DNA of 64,000 nt from Amanita rubescens (taxonomy: Eukaryota > Basidiomycota > Agaricomycetes > Agaricales > Amanitaceae). The DNA lies in contig WION01000087.1 in the NCBI GenBank assembly GCA_015039365.1, positions 114,723 through 178,722 of the forward strand, in the 5' to 3' direction. Of this stretch, positions 12,622 through 24,761 are shown piece after piece. Within the stretch, counting starts at the first letter, position 1. Every line of letters starts with the position of its first letter. The notes below the pieces were generated by a model. It did not search any database, was not told the DNA's origin, and was given only the letters and a program-made list of their open reading frames with translations. The position numbers were made by a program, and so were the translations under genes.

Positions 12622-15008
12622 ATGACCGAACCTTCTGATAGTACTGCTCCTGAGCTGAAGACAGCGCTGCCCGACAAGCCTTTCAAGAAACGCGTCGCGC
12701 AGCTCGACGAGTAGTTCGTCATCTCTGCTTGGAGCTGCTTGGCCGTATCTGACCACTTCCAACAGTTATGATGTGTGAGTGCTCGCGCTCGCTCGTTTTT
12801 CTCGCCGTCATACTAATGTGGACCCAGTCGCACGTTTTCCACAAAGCTTCGCAAATCGGTCAAGAAACAGAAGGAGCGGGAGCACAAATACGCCATCGTT
12901 ACCAGGCGGCTGATTGATGACCGAGGTCGACACTATGACACCGTCATCGACATCAAAAGCGCGCGTCTTTGCAATGTCCTGCTTGACATCAACAAAGGAG
13001 TGGAGGACCTCGCACTCAGCCGGAAGGAACCAGAGGTATGTGCTTTGCGCACCCCACTGAACGTAGCTGATTGTTGAATTGGTTACCAGGCTACGGAAGA
13101 GCTCATGTACTACTCGTACCCTGGACTTCTTGCGCATCTTGCCGTAGAACAGGATCAGGAGGAGAGGGATGAACTGCTGATCTGTGACATTCAGACCGGG
13201 ATATTCTACATCAACGAATATCTGGGGAACACAATGAAGGACGTGGAGCAGATGGTCTCTCAACGCGAGATCTCCTTCGACGTAGTCTGGGCTTTATTCT
13301 TCCCGAATTCCCTCGTTTACAGTCATCACACCAACGCAGATCAGGATACAGTGCTCATTGTTCGTCGTTCTGGATACAACGAACGCCGGAGGGAGATCAC
13401 GATAGACGGCTCAAGCCTGTTCGAGAAGACGAAATACCTGGAGGTTGTGTGCGATATTATCCACCACGACGGGCAAGAATTTGGCTTTGCGAGGCGTATC
13501 TTCGAGATCGACATGTATCTTGGCACCCGACCCATCGCGACTCTCCCTGTCTACCCCCTGCAATACCATGACGATAACGATGGAGTTTACTCACGGGCCA
13601 TGAAGCTTGGGAAACGCTTGGTGCAAATGCCTACCCATTGCTTCCGCGAAATCAGGGGTCGAGCCTCTCGTCGGGTTGATCGCCGTGAAACGGAACCGAG
13701 ATCTGTTCGTATTTTCTTTGCAATCCGCTCCTGCTCCTGTCCTAACGAAAGCCAAAGGTTGGCGCCTCTCATCGGGTTGATCGCGGTGAAACTGAACCGT
13801 TTTTTGTTCGTCTTTTCTTTGCAATCCGCTCCTACTCCTGTCCTAACGAAAGAAGGTGAACGGCCGTGTTATGATCAGTCCATTAGCATACGCGCGGTTT
13901 CACTCGACAATATCTCCAACGGTTCATCTGGCCATCAAGAAGGACAGTCTTACGGACGACCAGTATGCCATATGTTCGCCCATTCTGATGGGGTTTGCCT
14001 TTGACCGCAAGATCTGGGGTACACTATTCAACGTGTTTACGCTTTTTGTGTCTAATATTTTACAGGCGAATTTGCTCTGACGCACGCGCGCGACGTGGAT
14101 TGGAACGACGCAGCCTTTGATGCCCTTGTCCTCGGTAAGGAGCAGAAGAAGCTTATCCACTCCTTGGTGCGCCAGCATGCTAAAAAGGAAACCAACTTCG
14201 ACGACATTATCAAAGGCAAAGGACAAGGTCTCATTGGTCTGCTTTCTGGGACTCCGGGCTGCGGTAAAACGCTGACAGCCGAAGCTGTGGCGGAAGTCAC
14301 TCACAAGCCTCTGTACATTCTCAGCGCTGGTGAACTCGGCATAACGCCGACTTCCTTGGAGAGCACGCTAGTGAGCGTCCTTGAACTTGCCCAGATGTGG
14401 GATGCAGTGCTTCTGCTCGACGAGGCCGAGGTCTTTCTCATGCGGCGGAAATATTCAGACCTAGAGCGCAACGCTCTCGTGTCCATCTTCCTCCGTCGAC
14501 TTGAATACTACCAAGTAAGCTCTCGCCCGGTTCATCAACCGCATATCTGAAGCCTTCTAACCTAGGGCATCCTTTTCCTTACCACGAACATGCTGGAGTG
14601 CTGTGATCATGCTTTCGAAAGTGCGTAGTCCAGTCAAGATCATGGTAACTTATACATCATGAAGGTCGCATCCACTTTTTCATCAACTACCCCGAGCTTG
14701 ATGTCGGCTCGCGCAAGATCATTTGGGCCACGTTTTTCAAGCGGAGCTCCACTGATATTTCGGATGAGGATCTCTGTCGCCTTGCCTCTTACCACATCAA
14801 TGGTCGTCAAGTATGCTTTCCACATTCCAATTCACTACATCTCTAATTCCTCATCCAGATCAAGAATTCCTTCAGCAGCGCGCTCACCATTGCTCGTGCA
14901 GATGGCTCGCCTCCTGGAGCCGTTCTAAAGGATATAGATCTTGTGCTCAGGGTCAATGGTTTGGGAAAAGTGACGCGCCGTGGACCAGTTGAGGGGGATA
15001 CCCCGTAG
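12622..15008 (+). CDS. AAA+ ATPase with DUF7025-type N-terminal region
   Basis: Fungal AAA+ ATPase of the P-loop family often annotated as ATPase AAA-type core. The N-terminal half has the DUF7025 signature (DIIHHDGQEFGFARRIFEI, then VYPLQYHDD). The ATPase core after 14095 shows Walker A GTPGCGKTLTAEAVAE, Walker B AVLLLDEAEVFL, sensor-like FLTTNMLECCD and the second-region RIHFFINYPELD. Exons are separated by ~50-60 nt introns (for example 13030-13090, 14018-14067, 14515-14565). One longer intron (about 13658-13850) contains a tandem duplication. The start ATG at 12622 gives MTEPSDSTAPELKT; the stop is TAG at 15006. All catalytic motifs are intact. It lies next to NLR-like genes, but no functional link is shown. 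Confidence 0.8.
13664..13851 (+). repeat. ~101-bp tandem duplication inside an intron
   Basis: The sequence starting CCTCTCGTCGGGTTGATC at 13664 recurs at 13765 (CCTCTCATCGGGTTGATC) with a period of 101 bp and few differences. Both copies end CCTAACGAAAG, a plausible branch site plus 3' splice site. The reading exon resumes after the second copy with KVNGRVMI. The duplication makes this intron about three times longer than its neighbours. Confidence 0.75.
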
Positions 15009-15895
15009 CATTTCATAGATGGTAGTTTCTTACGGCGTATGCCGAATGCCAAATATATGTCATACACTACGTCACGTTTCTCCTGTCGTCTTTCTTCTCT
15101 TTCCTTAACCTCATCAATTCCTCGTCGCAGGCCGCTCCCATTCCCCACAACTTCCTCTCTAACATTGGCCTGGATTCTTGGTCCCATCAGTACTACCAGC
15201 CCGGGGAATTAGGCTGCGGAGGTTTTTCCTGCGGCCTTACCACGCATGATCATGCCATTTGGCCCACCTTCGCAAGATTAGGCCGTAAGGAAGTTACGAA
15301 GTGAGGCGAAGTTCGGTCTTGTAACCGAATTTTCGCCTGCAGCACGGTTATATCCCAGGTATTTAAGTAGCCGACTCTAGCCACCATGCAGGTCTGCCAT
15401 GCTGGACCAAACATCAACACAGCCATGTCAGAACGACAGTTGACTGGCCTGCTTACTATGATTGTGACTTGAGAGGGTAGTGATGTCAGTGAAGTGACTT
15501 ATCAGTGAGCAAAGTTTTGAGAACAACATAATTGGAATAAGTTGTACACTTGCTATTGGACAAGGCATATCCAAATATATATACATTTATCATACACTGT
15601 GGTATTGAAAAAAAACAAATGTGAATTCTGACATACTACTCAACACTTCAGTTTTCTCCATATGTATTTGAATTCCTTAATGAACTTATTCCCAGGTTGC
15701 ATTGCAATGTGTTCAAGATGTTCAAGTTCACCAGAACTGGAATGCTACATCACAGGATAGGTCAGAAGTAATGTAGGAGTTGATGTGCAATGATAGAATA
15801 CCATGGGCATTGCATCTTGACTCTGTTCCTGCACCTGATGTGAAACATCTTTGAAATGGTCATGGGTCCTGGAGATCTATACAAGAATAGTAGAT
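15009..15895. other. intergenic, left edge of AT-rich island
   Basis: No gene seen. From about 15480 the base composition drops to AT-rich and CpG becomes rare, the same character as the NLR gene that follows. The part before 15400 is of ordinary composition. Confidence 0.4.
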
Positions 15896-18800
15896 CTAGT
15901 ATGAAAACCAATCAATGAGCTTTACCTTTGTCTTTCTTGCACTCATCACATCCATCTCAAGTCTCTCTGCCTTATCCCAGCTTTCCTGCTTCCTGTATGT
16001 TGATGCCAAATTGGCCATGATGATGAGAGTGGATGGGTGGTCTGATCCAAGTGTTGTTTTGTATGCATTCATCACATCCATCTGAAGCCTTTCTGCCTCA
16101 CCCCACCTTCCCTGATACCAGTATGTTGATGCCAAAATGCCCATGATGTTGAGAGTGTCTGGGTGGTCTGATCCAAACTTTGACTTTAATCCATTCATCA
16201 CATCCATCTGAAGCTTCACTGCCTCATCCAACCTTCCCTGATGTCTGTATGTGGATGCCAGGTTTCCCATGCTGATGAGAGTGTCTGTGTGGTCTAATCC
16301 AAGCTTTGCTTTTAATGCATTCATTACATCTGTCTGAAGCTTCTCTGCCTCATCCCACCTTTCCTGATTCCAGTATGTTGTTGCCAAATTGGCCATGCTA
16401 GTGAGAGTGTCTTGGTGATCTGGTCCAAGGTTTGTTTCATATGTGTTCATCACATCCATCTGAAGCTTCTCTGCCTCATCCCACCTTCCCTGATTCCCAT
16501 ATGTCAATGCCAAATTGGCCATGCTCATGAGAGTGTCTGGGTGGTCTGGTCCAAGTTTTTTCTTTTTTGCATTCATGACATCCACCTCAAGCTTCTCTGC
16601 CTCATCCCACCTTCCTTGATTCCAGTATGTTGATGCCAAACCATCTATGATGGCAAGAGTGTCTGGGTGGTCTGATCCAAGCTTTGTTCTCCTTGCATTC
16701 ATCACATCTATCTGGAGCTTCTCTGCCTCATCCCACCTTCCCTGATTCCTGTATGTTGATGCCAGGTTATCCATGCTGATGAGAGTGGATGGGTGGTCTG
16801 GTCCAAGCTTTGCACTCCTTGCCTTCATTACCTCCAACCCAAGCTTCTCTGCCTCATCCCACCTTTCCTGTCTCCCATATGTTGATGCCAAATTAGCCAT
16901 GCTGGTGAGTGTGTGTGGGTGGTCTGATCCAAGCTTTGTGTTGAATGCATTCATCACATCTATGTCAAGCTTTTCTGCCTCATCCCACCTTCCCTGATTC
17001 CTATATGTTGTTGCCAAATTGGCCATGCTGGTGAGAGTGTCTGGGTGGTCTGATCCAAGCTTTGTTTTGAATATGTTCATGACATCCATCTGAAGCTTCT
17101 CTGCCTCACTCCACCTTTTCTGATTTGAGTATGTTGATGCCAAATTGGCCATGGTACTGAGAGTAGATGGATGGTCTGATCCAAGCTTTGTTTTGAATGC
17201 AGTCATTACATCCATCTCAAGCTTCTCTGCCTCATCCCACCTTCCCTGATTCCTGTATGTTGATGCCAAATTGGCCATGCTGGTGAGAGTGTCTGGGTGG
17301 TCTGAGCCAAGCTTTGTTTTTCTTGCATTCATGACATCCATCTGAAGCTTCTCTGCCTCATCCCACCTTCCCTGATTCCAGTATGTTGATGCCAAACTAT
17401 CCATGCTGGCAAGAGTGTCTGGGTGGTCTGATCCAAGCTTTCCTTTGAATCCATTCATTACATCCATCTCAAGCTTCTCTGCCTCACCCCACCTTCCCTG
17501 ATTCCTGTATGTTGATGCCAGATTAGCCATGCTGGTGAGAGTGTCTGGGTGGCCTGATCCAAGCTTTGTTTTTCTTGCACTCATCACATGCATCTGAAGC
17601 TTCTCTGCCTCATCCCACCTTCCCTGATTCCAGTATGTAGATGCCAAACTGGCTATGCTGGTGAGAGTGTCTGGGTGATCTGATCCAAGCTTTATTTTGA
17701 ATGCATTCATCACATTCATCTCAAGCTTCTCTGCCTCATCCCACCTTCCCTGATTCTCATATGTTAATGCCAAATTAGCCATACTGGTGAGAGTGTCTGG
17801 GTGGTCTGATCCAAGCTTTGTGTTGAATGTATTCATCACATCCATCTCAAGCTTTTCTGCCTCATCCCACTTTCCCTGATTCCTGTATGTTGAAGCCAAA
17901 TTGCCCATGCTGGTGAGAGTGGATGGGTGGTCTGATCCAAGCTTTGTTTTGAAAGCATTCATCACATCCATCTGCAGTGTCTCTGCCTCATCCCACCTTC
18001 CCTGATTCCAATATGTTGCTGCCAAGTTGGCCATGCTGGTGAGAGTGTCTGGGTGGTCTGATCCAAGCTTTATTTTGGATACATTCATAACATCTATCTC
18101 AAGCTTCTCTGCCTCATCCCACCTTCCCTGATTCCAGTATGTTGAAGCCAAATTGGCCATGCTGGTGAGAGTGTCCGGGTGGTCTAGTCCAAGCTTTATT
18201 TTGAGTGCATTCATCACATTCATGTCAAGCCTCTCTGCCTCATCCCACCTTCCCTGATTCCTGTATGATGATGCCAAATTGCCCATACTGGTGATACTGG
18301 ATAGGTCATCTGATCCCAGCCCCATTTGGAGTCCATTCACCACATCCATGTCAAGCTTTTCTGCCTTATCCCACTTTCCCTGATTCCTATATGTTGATGC
18401 CAGATGGGACATAGTGGTGAGAGTGTCTTTGTGGTCTGATCCAAGCTTTGATTTTCTTGCATTCATGACATCCATCTGAAGCTTCTCTGCCTCATCCCAC
18501 CTCCCCTGATTCCAGTATGCCATTGCCAAATTGGCCATGCTGGTGAGAGTGTCTGGGTGGTCTGATCCAAGCTTTGTTTTTCTTTGATGAACTACAACAT
18601 GTAACAATTGTTCCCCCTCATCCCAGCTTGCAGCACGATCAAATACAAATGTAAATCTTGCATGTTCATCATCATAATACCTGCTGTTCAATTTTAATCC
18701 CAATCCATGCAAAATATTTGACCTAATGTGTGGTGCAAGTGATTGACAGAATTCATAATTATCAGAATACCAGTCAGGAGCTATTGAACAGGATAACAGT

Positions 18801-20187
18801 GCTCTTGCTCTGTAAAAGTGATCAGTTACTTCTGCTTTTGGTATGCAGTTCCTACTCCAAGCATTTACTAGTAGGTGCATGGAATACAGGTGATTATGAC
18901 TTCTGACAAGAGAGAATGAGAGTAAAACCTGGATGCCCTGCAGAAACTTTAATTTATCCCACTCCCCATTCCCTATGAACACAGTTTCATCATCCAGCAA
19001 ACTCAATGATGATGAAAGATAGACATATTCCTCAATATGTCTTTTCACATAGTTCTCAGCAGCATTTTTGAATAATTCTTGTGGTATATTAGTATGATCT
19101 AAGAAAGCAAAGATCCTCAAGAGCTTGATGGCACTTTGTGCTCCAACAGATTCCTGCAAATTATCCTTTGCAGCTATATCCTCCATCTTTTTCATGGAAA
19201 TGTCCCATGTCCCATATGTAGATGTCCCATAATCTGAAGCACCTTCAAATCCTGGAGCACTCTGCATTAACTTGTCCTTGTATCTTGTGTACAATTCCAA
19301 ATAACCATTAATGCTGCCACCACAGAAATGCATGTATGCTCCTGCTTGGTCAATGGCAAGAGGGATTCCATCCAATTGTGACACAAGCTGCTGGGCCAGA
19401 TTATATATATCATCATCTGTGCCATCAAGCATGGCTGACTTCAAAAGCAAGGAAATAGCATCTTCATCTTCCATGCCATGAACCTCCATTGAGTTCTTGC
19501 TCAATACAAACTTCTTCAATGCAATATTCCTAGATGTTATCATAACATTTCCTCCATTTCCTGGTGGGAGGAACTTCTCAACTACTGAGTAATGTCCATC
19601 TAATCCATCATACACCATAAAGAAGTTGGGCCTCTGAGAAATCCAATCAAGAGCAGATCTGGCTGAGGGTCTACCATCTGGTGAAGTGCTGTAGGTTGAG
19701 GATATTTGTGTGAGTACAAATTCAACACTTTTCTCTGAGGAAGCATCAATCCAGAAGACATCAGAGAACCTTAAATAAGTCAGTTATTTTGAATTACTAT
19801 ACCAATTTGTAAACTTACAAATCAGGATTTTCTTCAATGAATTTAAGGCAAATCTGAGTCTTGCCAATACCACCTAAACCATGCAAAAGGAAAAAAGATC
19901 TTTGGCCTTCAATATTGGAGGTAAAGTGATCCCTCAGCTTCTGCAAGTACTCATCTTGGCCTGTAAAGAAAGTACTGGAACGTTTAATAGGAGGTAAAGG
20001 AGGAAGATCAATGTTGGAAGGATCTGCACAATAATAGTTGATCTATGAGTGTTCATTATTGACAAGATCCAGGTGAAAGAATGCTGAAATGCAATACCTC
20101 TATGAATTGGCTATTTACAGCAATAATATTCTGGTATCCAGCAAAGATACTAGTAGTATTCAACACCTGGGGTGGATCTGCTGACAT
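15896..20187 (-). CDS. NB-ARC / TPR (kinesin light chain-type) NLR
   Basis: Fungal NLR of about 1,400 residues. Exon 1 (20187-20098) gives MSADPPQVLNTTSIFAGYQ, with the short N-terminal motif seen in other basidiomycete NLRs and no separate effector domain. Exon 2 (from 20023) has P-loop FLLHGLGGIGKTQICLKF. An intron near 19770-19818 leads to VFWIDASSE, kinase-2 FFMVYDGLDG, VMITSRN and the GLPL-like GIPLAIDQAGAYM. A helical spacer follows, then 21 TPR units of 42 residues, ending KVKLIDWFSY. The large exon 15896-19760 is one open frame. Such proteins act as intracellular receptors that oligomerise on ligand binding. Ligand and partners are unknown. A conserved element lies about 100 bp upstream of the start. 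Confidence 0.9.
15931..18577 (-). repeat. 21 tandem 126-bp TPR-coding repeats
   Basis: Twenty-one consecutive 42-residue units with consensus KLGSDHPDTLTSMANLASTY followed by xNQGRWDEAEKL and xxDVMNAxKT. Scaffold residues are nearly invariant. Variation concentrates at fixed positions: the residue before NQ (W, R, S, E, G), the pair after EKL (QM, EM, DI, GL) and the residues after MN. No frame break occurs in about 2.65 kb. Confidence 0.95.
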
Positions 20188-20288
20188 GGTGATCACAGTC
20201 TGTATATGGAATTGAGACTTATGCTCAGAATAGACCAAAATGAGATTACCTGTGTCGTTCAATGATGGTGGTCAAGAAGAAAGGAATT

Positions 20289-20313
20289 GATGTAACGTGT
20301 CACATGTCACATG
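20289..20313 (-). promoter_or_regulatory. shared upstream element of island genes (copy 1)
   Basis: The stretch TGTAAC-GT-GTCAC-A-TGTCACA (plus-strand reading, from 20291) matches 42078-42098 (TGTAAC-AC-GTCAC-G-TGTCACA) with three differences, all transitions. It contains E-box-like CACATG and lies ~100 bp upstream of the NLR start, at the border where CpG content returns to normal. Confidence 0.5.
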
Positions 20314-20895
20314 GCGGATGATCGCATACGAAAAGGAATCTGAAGTGCTGCTGTGAGCGAGTTAGGGTGGCAGCGTTTTCCGAGGTCAGGAACGAAGACC
20401 TCGGTCTTATATATAGCATCTTATAGCAAAATGGGGGGCTCGGAATCGCGGGTCTTGTAAGGCGTCAAATATGTCATAATATTAACAATCACCCCGAGCC
20501 TTCCTGCTCTCTCATAGGGTCATTTCTTACACCCGCTCAGTAACAATGCTCACCATATTGCACCTCGTCATGATTTGCAGCGCGCTGAAGAAGGACCGTA
20601 TATGAGTTGACCGTGGGAACTCCTGCTACTCAACCGAATTGAAAATGAATAGCGTTTGGATTACGTTGAAGCCCTCCGAATGACCGACTCGGTACGTAAC
20701 CTGGTCGTGTGCCTCTCCATGGCTGTTGACCATCCCATAGACAGGAACGGCGCTGCCACGCGTGTCAGCGCAATAGCCTCAGCCTTACGTCGGGATTAGG
20801 ATACAGAAGAGAGACGATACTCGTGCTCGTTTGCCATTCTCCATCTCCGATACACAACTCGCTTTCTACGTGGACAGCCTCAATGTTGATTGACG

Positions 20896-22699
20896 ATGCC
20901 AACTCTTCATGTGCATCCACCGCAACAACTTCCACTGAATCAGTTCCATGAGCCATCATTCTATCTCAAGCGCATCTACCACCAGATGTGGTTCAGCAAG
21001 CGTTGGATATCCCGCCTCCACCCCCATTGCCGTCTGCCACCTTGCCTGTCGTCGCTGACGAAGACATGGCAGGTATTGAAGCAAAGGACAAAGTAGCAGC
21101 AGTGGTTGAAGAGGAAAAGCAAGAAGAAAACGAAAACGAGACTGAATGCGAAAACGGCCTTCGCAGGTTGCGGCTGCTGCGGCAGACTCATCAACTGTTC
21201 CTTCTTCAGCTACCACTGTTGTACACAATTCAACGTCTTCCACAATACCTGGGTCCCCGGCAACCTCTACTACTTCTGTCTCTCTACCCGCCGTGGTTGG
21301 TAATGGTACGATACCACCCAAAAGGGACGAAGGGGTTCTGGACGAAAAATCGGCAACCACGACCGAGGAGGCTGGCACTGCGTTGACTACCTCCGCCTCT
21401 ACTACCTCCGCCTCTACCACCTCCGCCTCTACCACCTCCACTGCCACCGCCCCTACACCTACTTCAACGACCGTCACTTCGCCTTCCTCCGCCCCACCCA
21501 AAAAATCATGGGTGTCCCTCCTTAAATCTTCCGACTCTTACGTCGTCCGCCTCTGGATCAGGAAGGAGCGCCCTCCCGACATCAAATGTCGTAAGGATAT
21601 CTATCCCTGCATCTACTCCTAATCACGAGTGCGCCTTCGGCGAGCCGTCTTTGTCGGGTATCGCGCACGAGAAAGACAAGGTCAATTTGATCGCTCTTTT
21701 GACAGTGGCAGGAGTTTGACCGCTGCGGCTGCAACAACAACAACCGCTACTACAACCGCTACTACACAACAATACGACGGGATTGGTCAAGAGCGGCAAC
21801 ATGTGGTTTGCCAATGTCGTTGGTTTACACTCCGCCGTTATTCGTCAAGCTTGGGAAGTCGAAGGGGACCAAGGACGACAAGGAGAAGAAGAGTAGTGAT
21901 AGGACGCCCCTGCGTATGTGTACGATGCGTTGAAGGAGAAGAAGAGGTTTAACAATATGCGGGTAAGTGTGCCTGGGCGGTGGATTATTGGAATGGTTTG
22001 CTCATTTCGGTTCTGTAGGGTGGTCAACAAGAAGATGCGGAAGAGTTTTTAGGCTTCCTGTTAGAGACGCTAGAAGAGGTGGTGGTGCTGTTGCGAGAAG
22101 AGGTGACTGGTCACCGGCATATGCCTCAAGCTCCCTCTGGGTTGGCCAGAAGTTGGGAAGCGGAATCGGACGGTCGTCACGCGGACAGTGAGTCGTCGTT
22201 CCTTCATGGTATGTTTGGGGCTCGTGTACTTAACGGATGCATAGATACAAAGCACCGAGACGCCGATATCGAAAATGTTTGGTGGCAAGTTTAAGACAAC
22301 GTTGAGGGTTCCCTACGCGAAAAAGGATTCGGTCATTGTTGAAGCTTTGAAGATTGATGGTCTGTTCGATTAGTCATCCAGGTCCGTTTCTTTTGGTTTC
22401 CTCCTTGCTTCTGTTAATACTCATGGATTCTTTTGGCAGCGCGACCAAATACAAACACAGTCCAGGACACTCTATCTTACATATCTCATCCTGTTCAAGT
22501 CACTCATCCTGGTCGCCAGGGTACGACATTGGAAGCACAGCAACAGGTCCACATCGATGCTCTACCGCCTATATTGGTTCTCCATATGAAACGATTTTGT
22601 TACGACGCGAACGCGGGCGGTGTTGGCAAAGTTGGGAAACAAGTTCGTTTTGGGCCCAGTCGGATATCGCGAACGGCGCGTTTCCCACTCTCGCTCTGA
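20896..22699 (+). pseudogene. USP10/Ubp3-like ubiquitin hydrolase pseudogene
   Basis: Ubiquitin-specific protease parts are present in order but in several frames. They are: a low-complexity Ser/Thr-rich N-terminus with APPKKSWVSLLKSS (about 21490-21530); the Cys-box region GNMWFANVV (about 21797); KEKKRFNNM; GGQQEDAEEFLGFLLETLEE (after 22020); MFGGKFKTTLRVPYAKKDS (about 22275); and DALPPILVLHMKRFCYDANA (about 22555-22615). The catalytic Cys of the usual NMCFAN is Trp here. The region expected to hold the catalytic His (YHHGxSASGGHY in relatives) is not recognisable after 22665. Stops and frame shifts occur between most blocks. One intron (about 21964-22018) still has good splice sites. An inactive relic. 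Confidence 0.75.
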
Positions 22700-22889
22700 G
22701 AGGGAAGGAACTGATTGGCGTACACGTTGTGTCATCCATGTCATCATATGATGTCGGATTACTTTCCTGCGTATTTCGGAATATACAAATTGGACGAGAA
22801 GTGGTGGTATGGATGTACGACTCATTCTAACTTTTGTTATTGGTTTTCACTCAAGAAAGAAAACGTCGGAGAATCATAGTCGTGTTGAT

Positions 22890-23473
22890 AGTGCAGCAAC
22901 CCAGCGGCGGGAACAGAGGCTTGAGCCTTTGTTGATTTTTATATAGAGAATGCTCACAGGCGTAAACCACGGTGGGCTAGCCCGACCAAAAGACATTGTA
23001 GCTGGTTGTGATAGCTCGGCCATGACCAGGTGAAACTCGTTCGTATCCTAAGAGCGCCTCAAACGCCGGACGGTGTTCGTGCTTGCCTTTCCCTCTTCAT
23101 ATAGAACGATGTACATAAGACCCGCCGCAAACGCCGGAGATAAATGTTTCATCCCAGTCCGCGTTGGGGACCTACGGATTTGGTACCATAAACGTCAACC
23201 CTATCCTCGTCGAGGACCCTAGTACTCTAGTATGTAATTCCTATGTACGACATACTGCGTCGCGTAAACGCGACGCTCCCTTTATGAAAAAGAAGAAGAA
23301 GAAAAACTGGCAAGCGGCTCGTACCTTACTTCAACACCGTTTCCAACACTGTTCCCGAATCCTCTCTAAAATCCAAATCTTCTCCGACTCCCCACTAGCA
23401 AACAACGGTCCCTCGTCTCCCAACCACGCCTATTTCGAAATATCACCATCCTGACACCCTCTATCCTGATTCA
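22890..23473 (+). repeat. direct duplication, copy A (K+ channel 3' end plus flank)
   Basis: Nearly the same as 25156-25786. Shared blocks include the GTAGCTGGTTGT region, the AAACGCCGGACGGTGTT region, a stretch around 23155-23285, and the last ~60 codons of the K+ channel read on the minus strand (23390-23460, with GDISK and an early end). It is a truncated copy of the channel tail with its 3' flank, so the copied coding part is a pseudogene fragment. Confidence 0.9.
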
Positions 23474-23596
23474 CTGTTTTGTAACATTTGTAACATTCCG
23501 CATCCAGTATGATGATGTATCGCGCGCACGAGCCATGTACAAACCCGTTCATGTCTTGTCTAGAAAATCCACTCGACAACATCGCAACGTCTTCAT

Positions 23597-24761
23597 ATGG
23601 TGCACCGAATCGCACAGCCTGGCCTTAGGTTAGTTAAATCTTCAAAGTCATCCTCAAACCCATATCCAGGCTGGCATGTCGATAAGGACTCACCAATCAC
23701 TGTTTCGACAGCATATCGTTGGATAACTGATGCAGTTCTGAGTCAAGCCCGGTCTCATACTTGGGAGGAAGCCGAGAGGTATACTCTCTTCCCTGTAGAG
23801 GTTCGACCTAGTATGGTGTTGACGTATTCTGTCCACAAAAATGGCGCTGGTTTGTCCCGAGAATCCCAAGACACTATTGCTCCTGGAGACTATGGGTTAT
23901 ATACTATAGGTACAGGAGACCCCGCACTTTACTTTCTCTTCCATCCAGTTCAGCCATTTTCGATTATGGAGGAAGTAGTGAAAGAGAATAGCCCGCTACT
24001 CTCCGTCAAGGTACTTCATGTTGTAGGATGTGCTTTACTCTATCTGATGCTTAGCAGGCGTCCTTGACTCCTTGTATCATTCAACAAGCTCTTGATAGAG
24101 ATCGTCAATGCATTTTTTCTGGTGTCGTGCCAAACTGCTGTGACTTTGATGCTCTGGTAGCGACATGGGTATTTCCCCCATTCATGGGCTATAAAGCAAG
24201 TGTGCAATATTTCGAACCATCACATCTATGTTGATATCCTACTAATAAGCTGTCTCATGACCCATGGCTAGAGTCCAAGTACTATCAAGATCCCGACGCA
24301 TGCGACCTAAGTGAATTGATGGTGGTCGAAAATATTGTATCAGGTCGTAAGGACGTTGTCACCCTCTTTTGGGAGAACAAACTCGGCATCGATGTTGAGG
24401 TGCGTATTCTCCCTTTCAAATAGTTGGCTGTAGTATTCATGGCATACAGGATCATTATCGCATCATCTTGTTCGAGGGATCAGAAAGCTTAAATAATGGG
24501 ACACCATTGAAAAGCCATCTCACCCTTCTCGATGGGCCCTATCGACCTAGCGACCGGTTTCTCCGTCTGCATTTTAGCCGATGCCTTGCTGTCAGTGTCT
24601 GCCGCGGCGACGTCATGGAAGATTACAAAGAACAGGAGATTGAGAATTTAATGGAAGAACTTGGTGTTTACGATGGCGAGATAGTAAATACTGGTGATCC
24701 AAGATGGTCGACCCCGCTCGGTTCACATGTCCATGCTTACCTCATAAGGCAGGAAGAATAG
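23597..24761 (+). CDS. HNH-endonuclease-like fungal protein
   Basis: Related to the basidiomycete proteins with an N-terminal variable part and an HNH_2-like core. Exons read PGWHVDKDSPITVS...LLSVK, then ALDRDRQCIFSG...LVATWVFPPFMGYK, then SKYYQDPDACDLSELMVVEN, then DHYRIILFEGSES to the stop at 24761. The RDRQC and LVATWVFPP segments fit the metal-binding half of this family, but the usual AHI histidines are not obvious, so nuclease activity is doubtful. One intron appears to start GCAAGT near 24198 (GC-AG type) with branch-like TACTAATA. The start is uncertain: 23597 is the first ATG in the open frame, and an ATG at 23551 lies in another frame. It sits between two copies of the K+ channel tail. 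Confidence 0.6.

Larger units (their letters stand above)
15480..20280. other. CpG-depleted AT-rich island 1
   Basis: By eye CG dinucleotides are almost absent across the whole NLR gene, coding exons included. Arginine is encoded nearly only by AGA/AGG in the repeats. The flanking DNA (12-15 kb and after 20.3 kb) has normal CpG frequency. The edges fall close to the limits of one gene. Confidence 0.7.
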
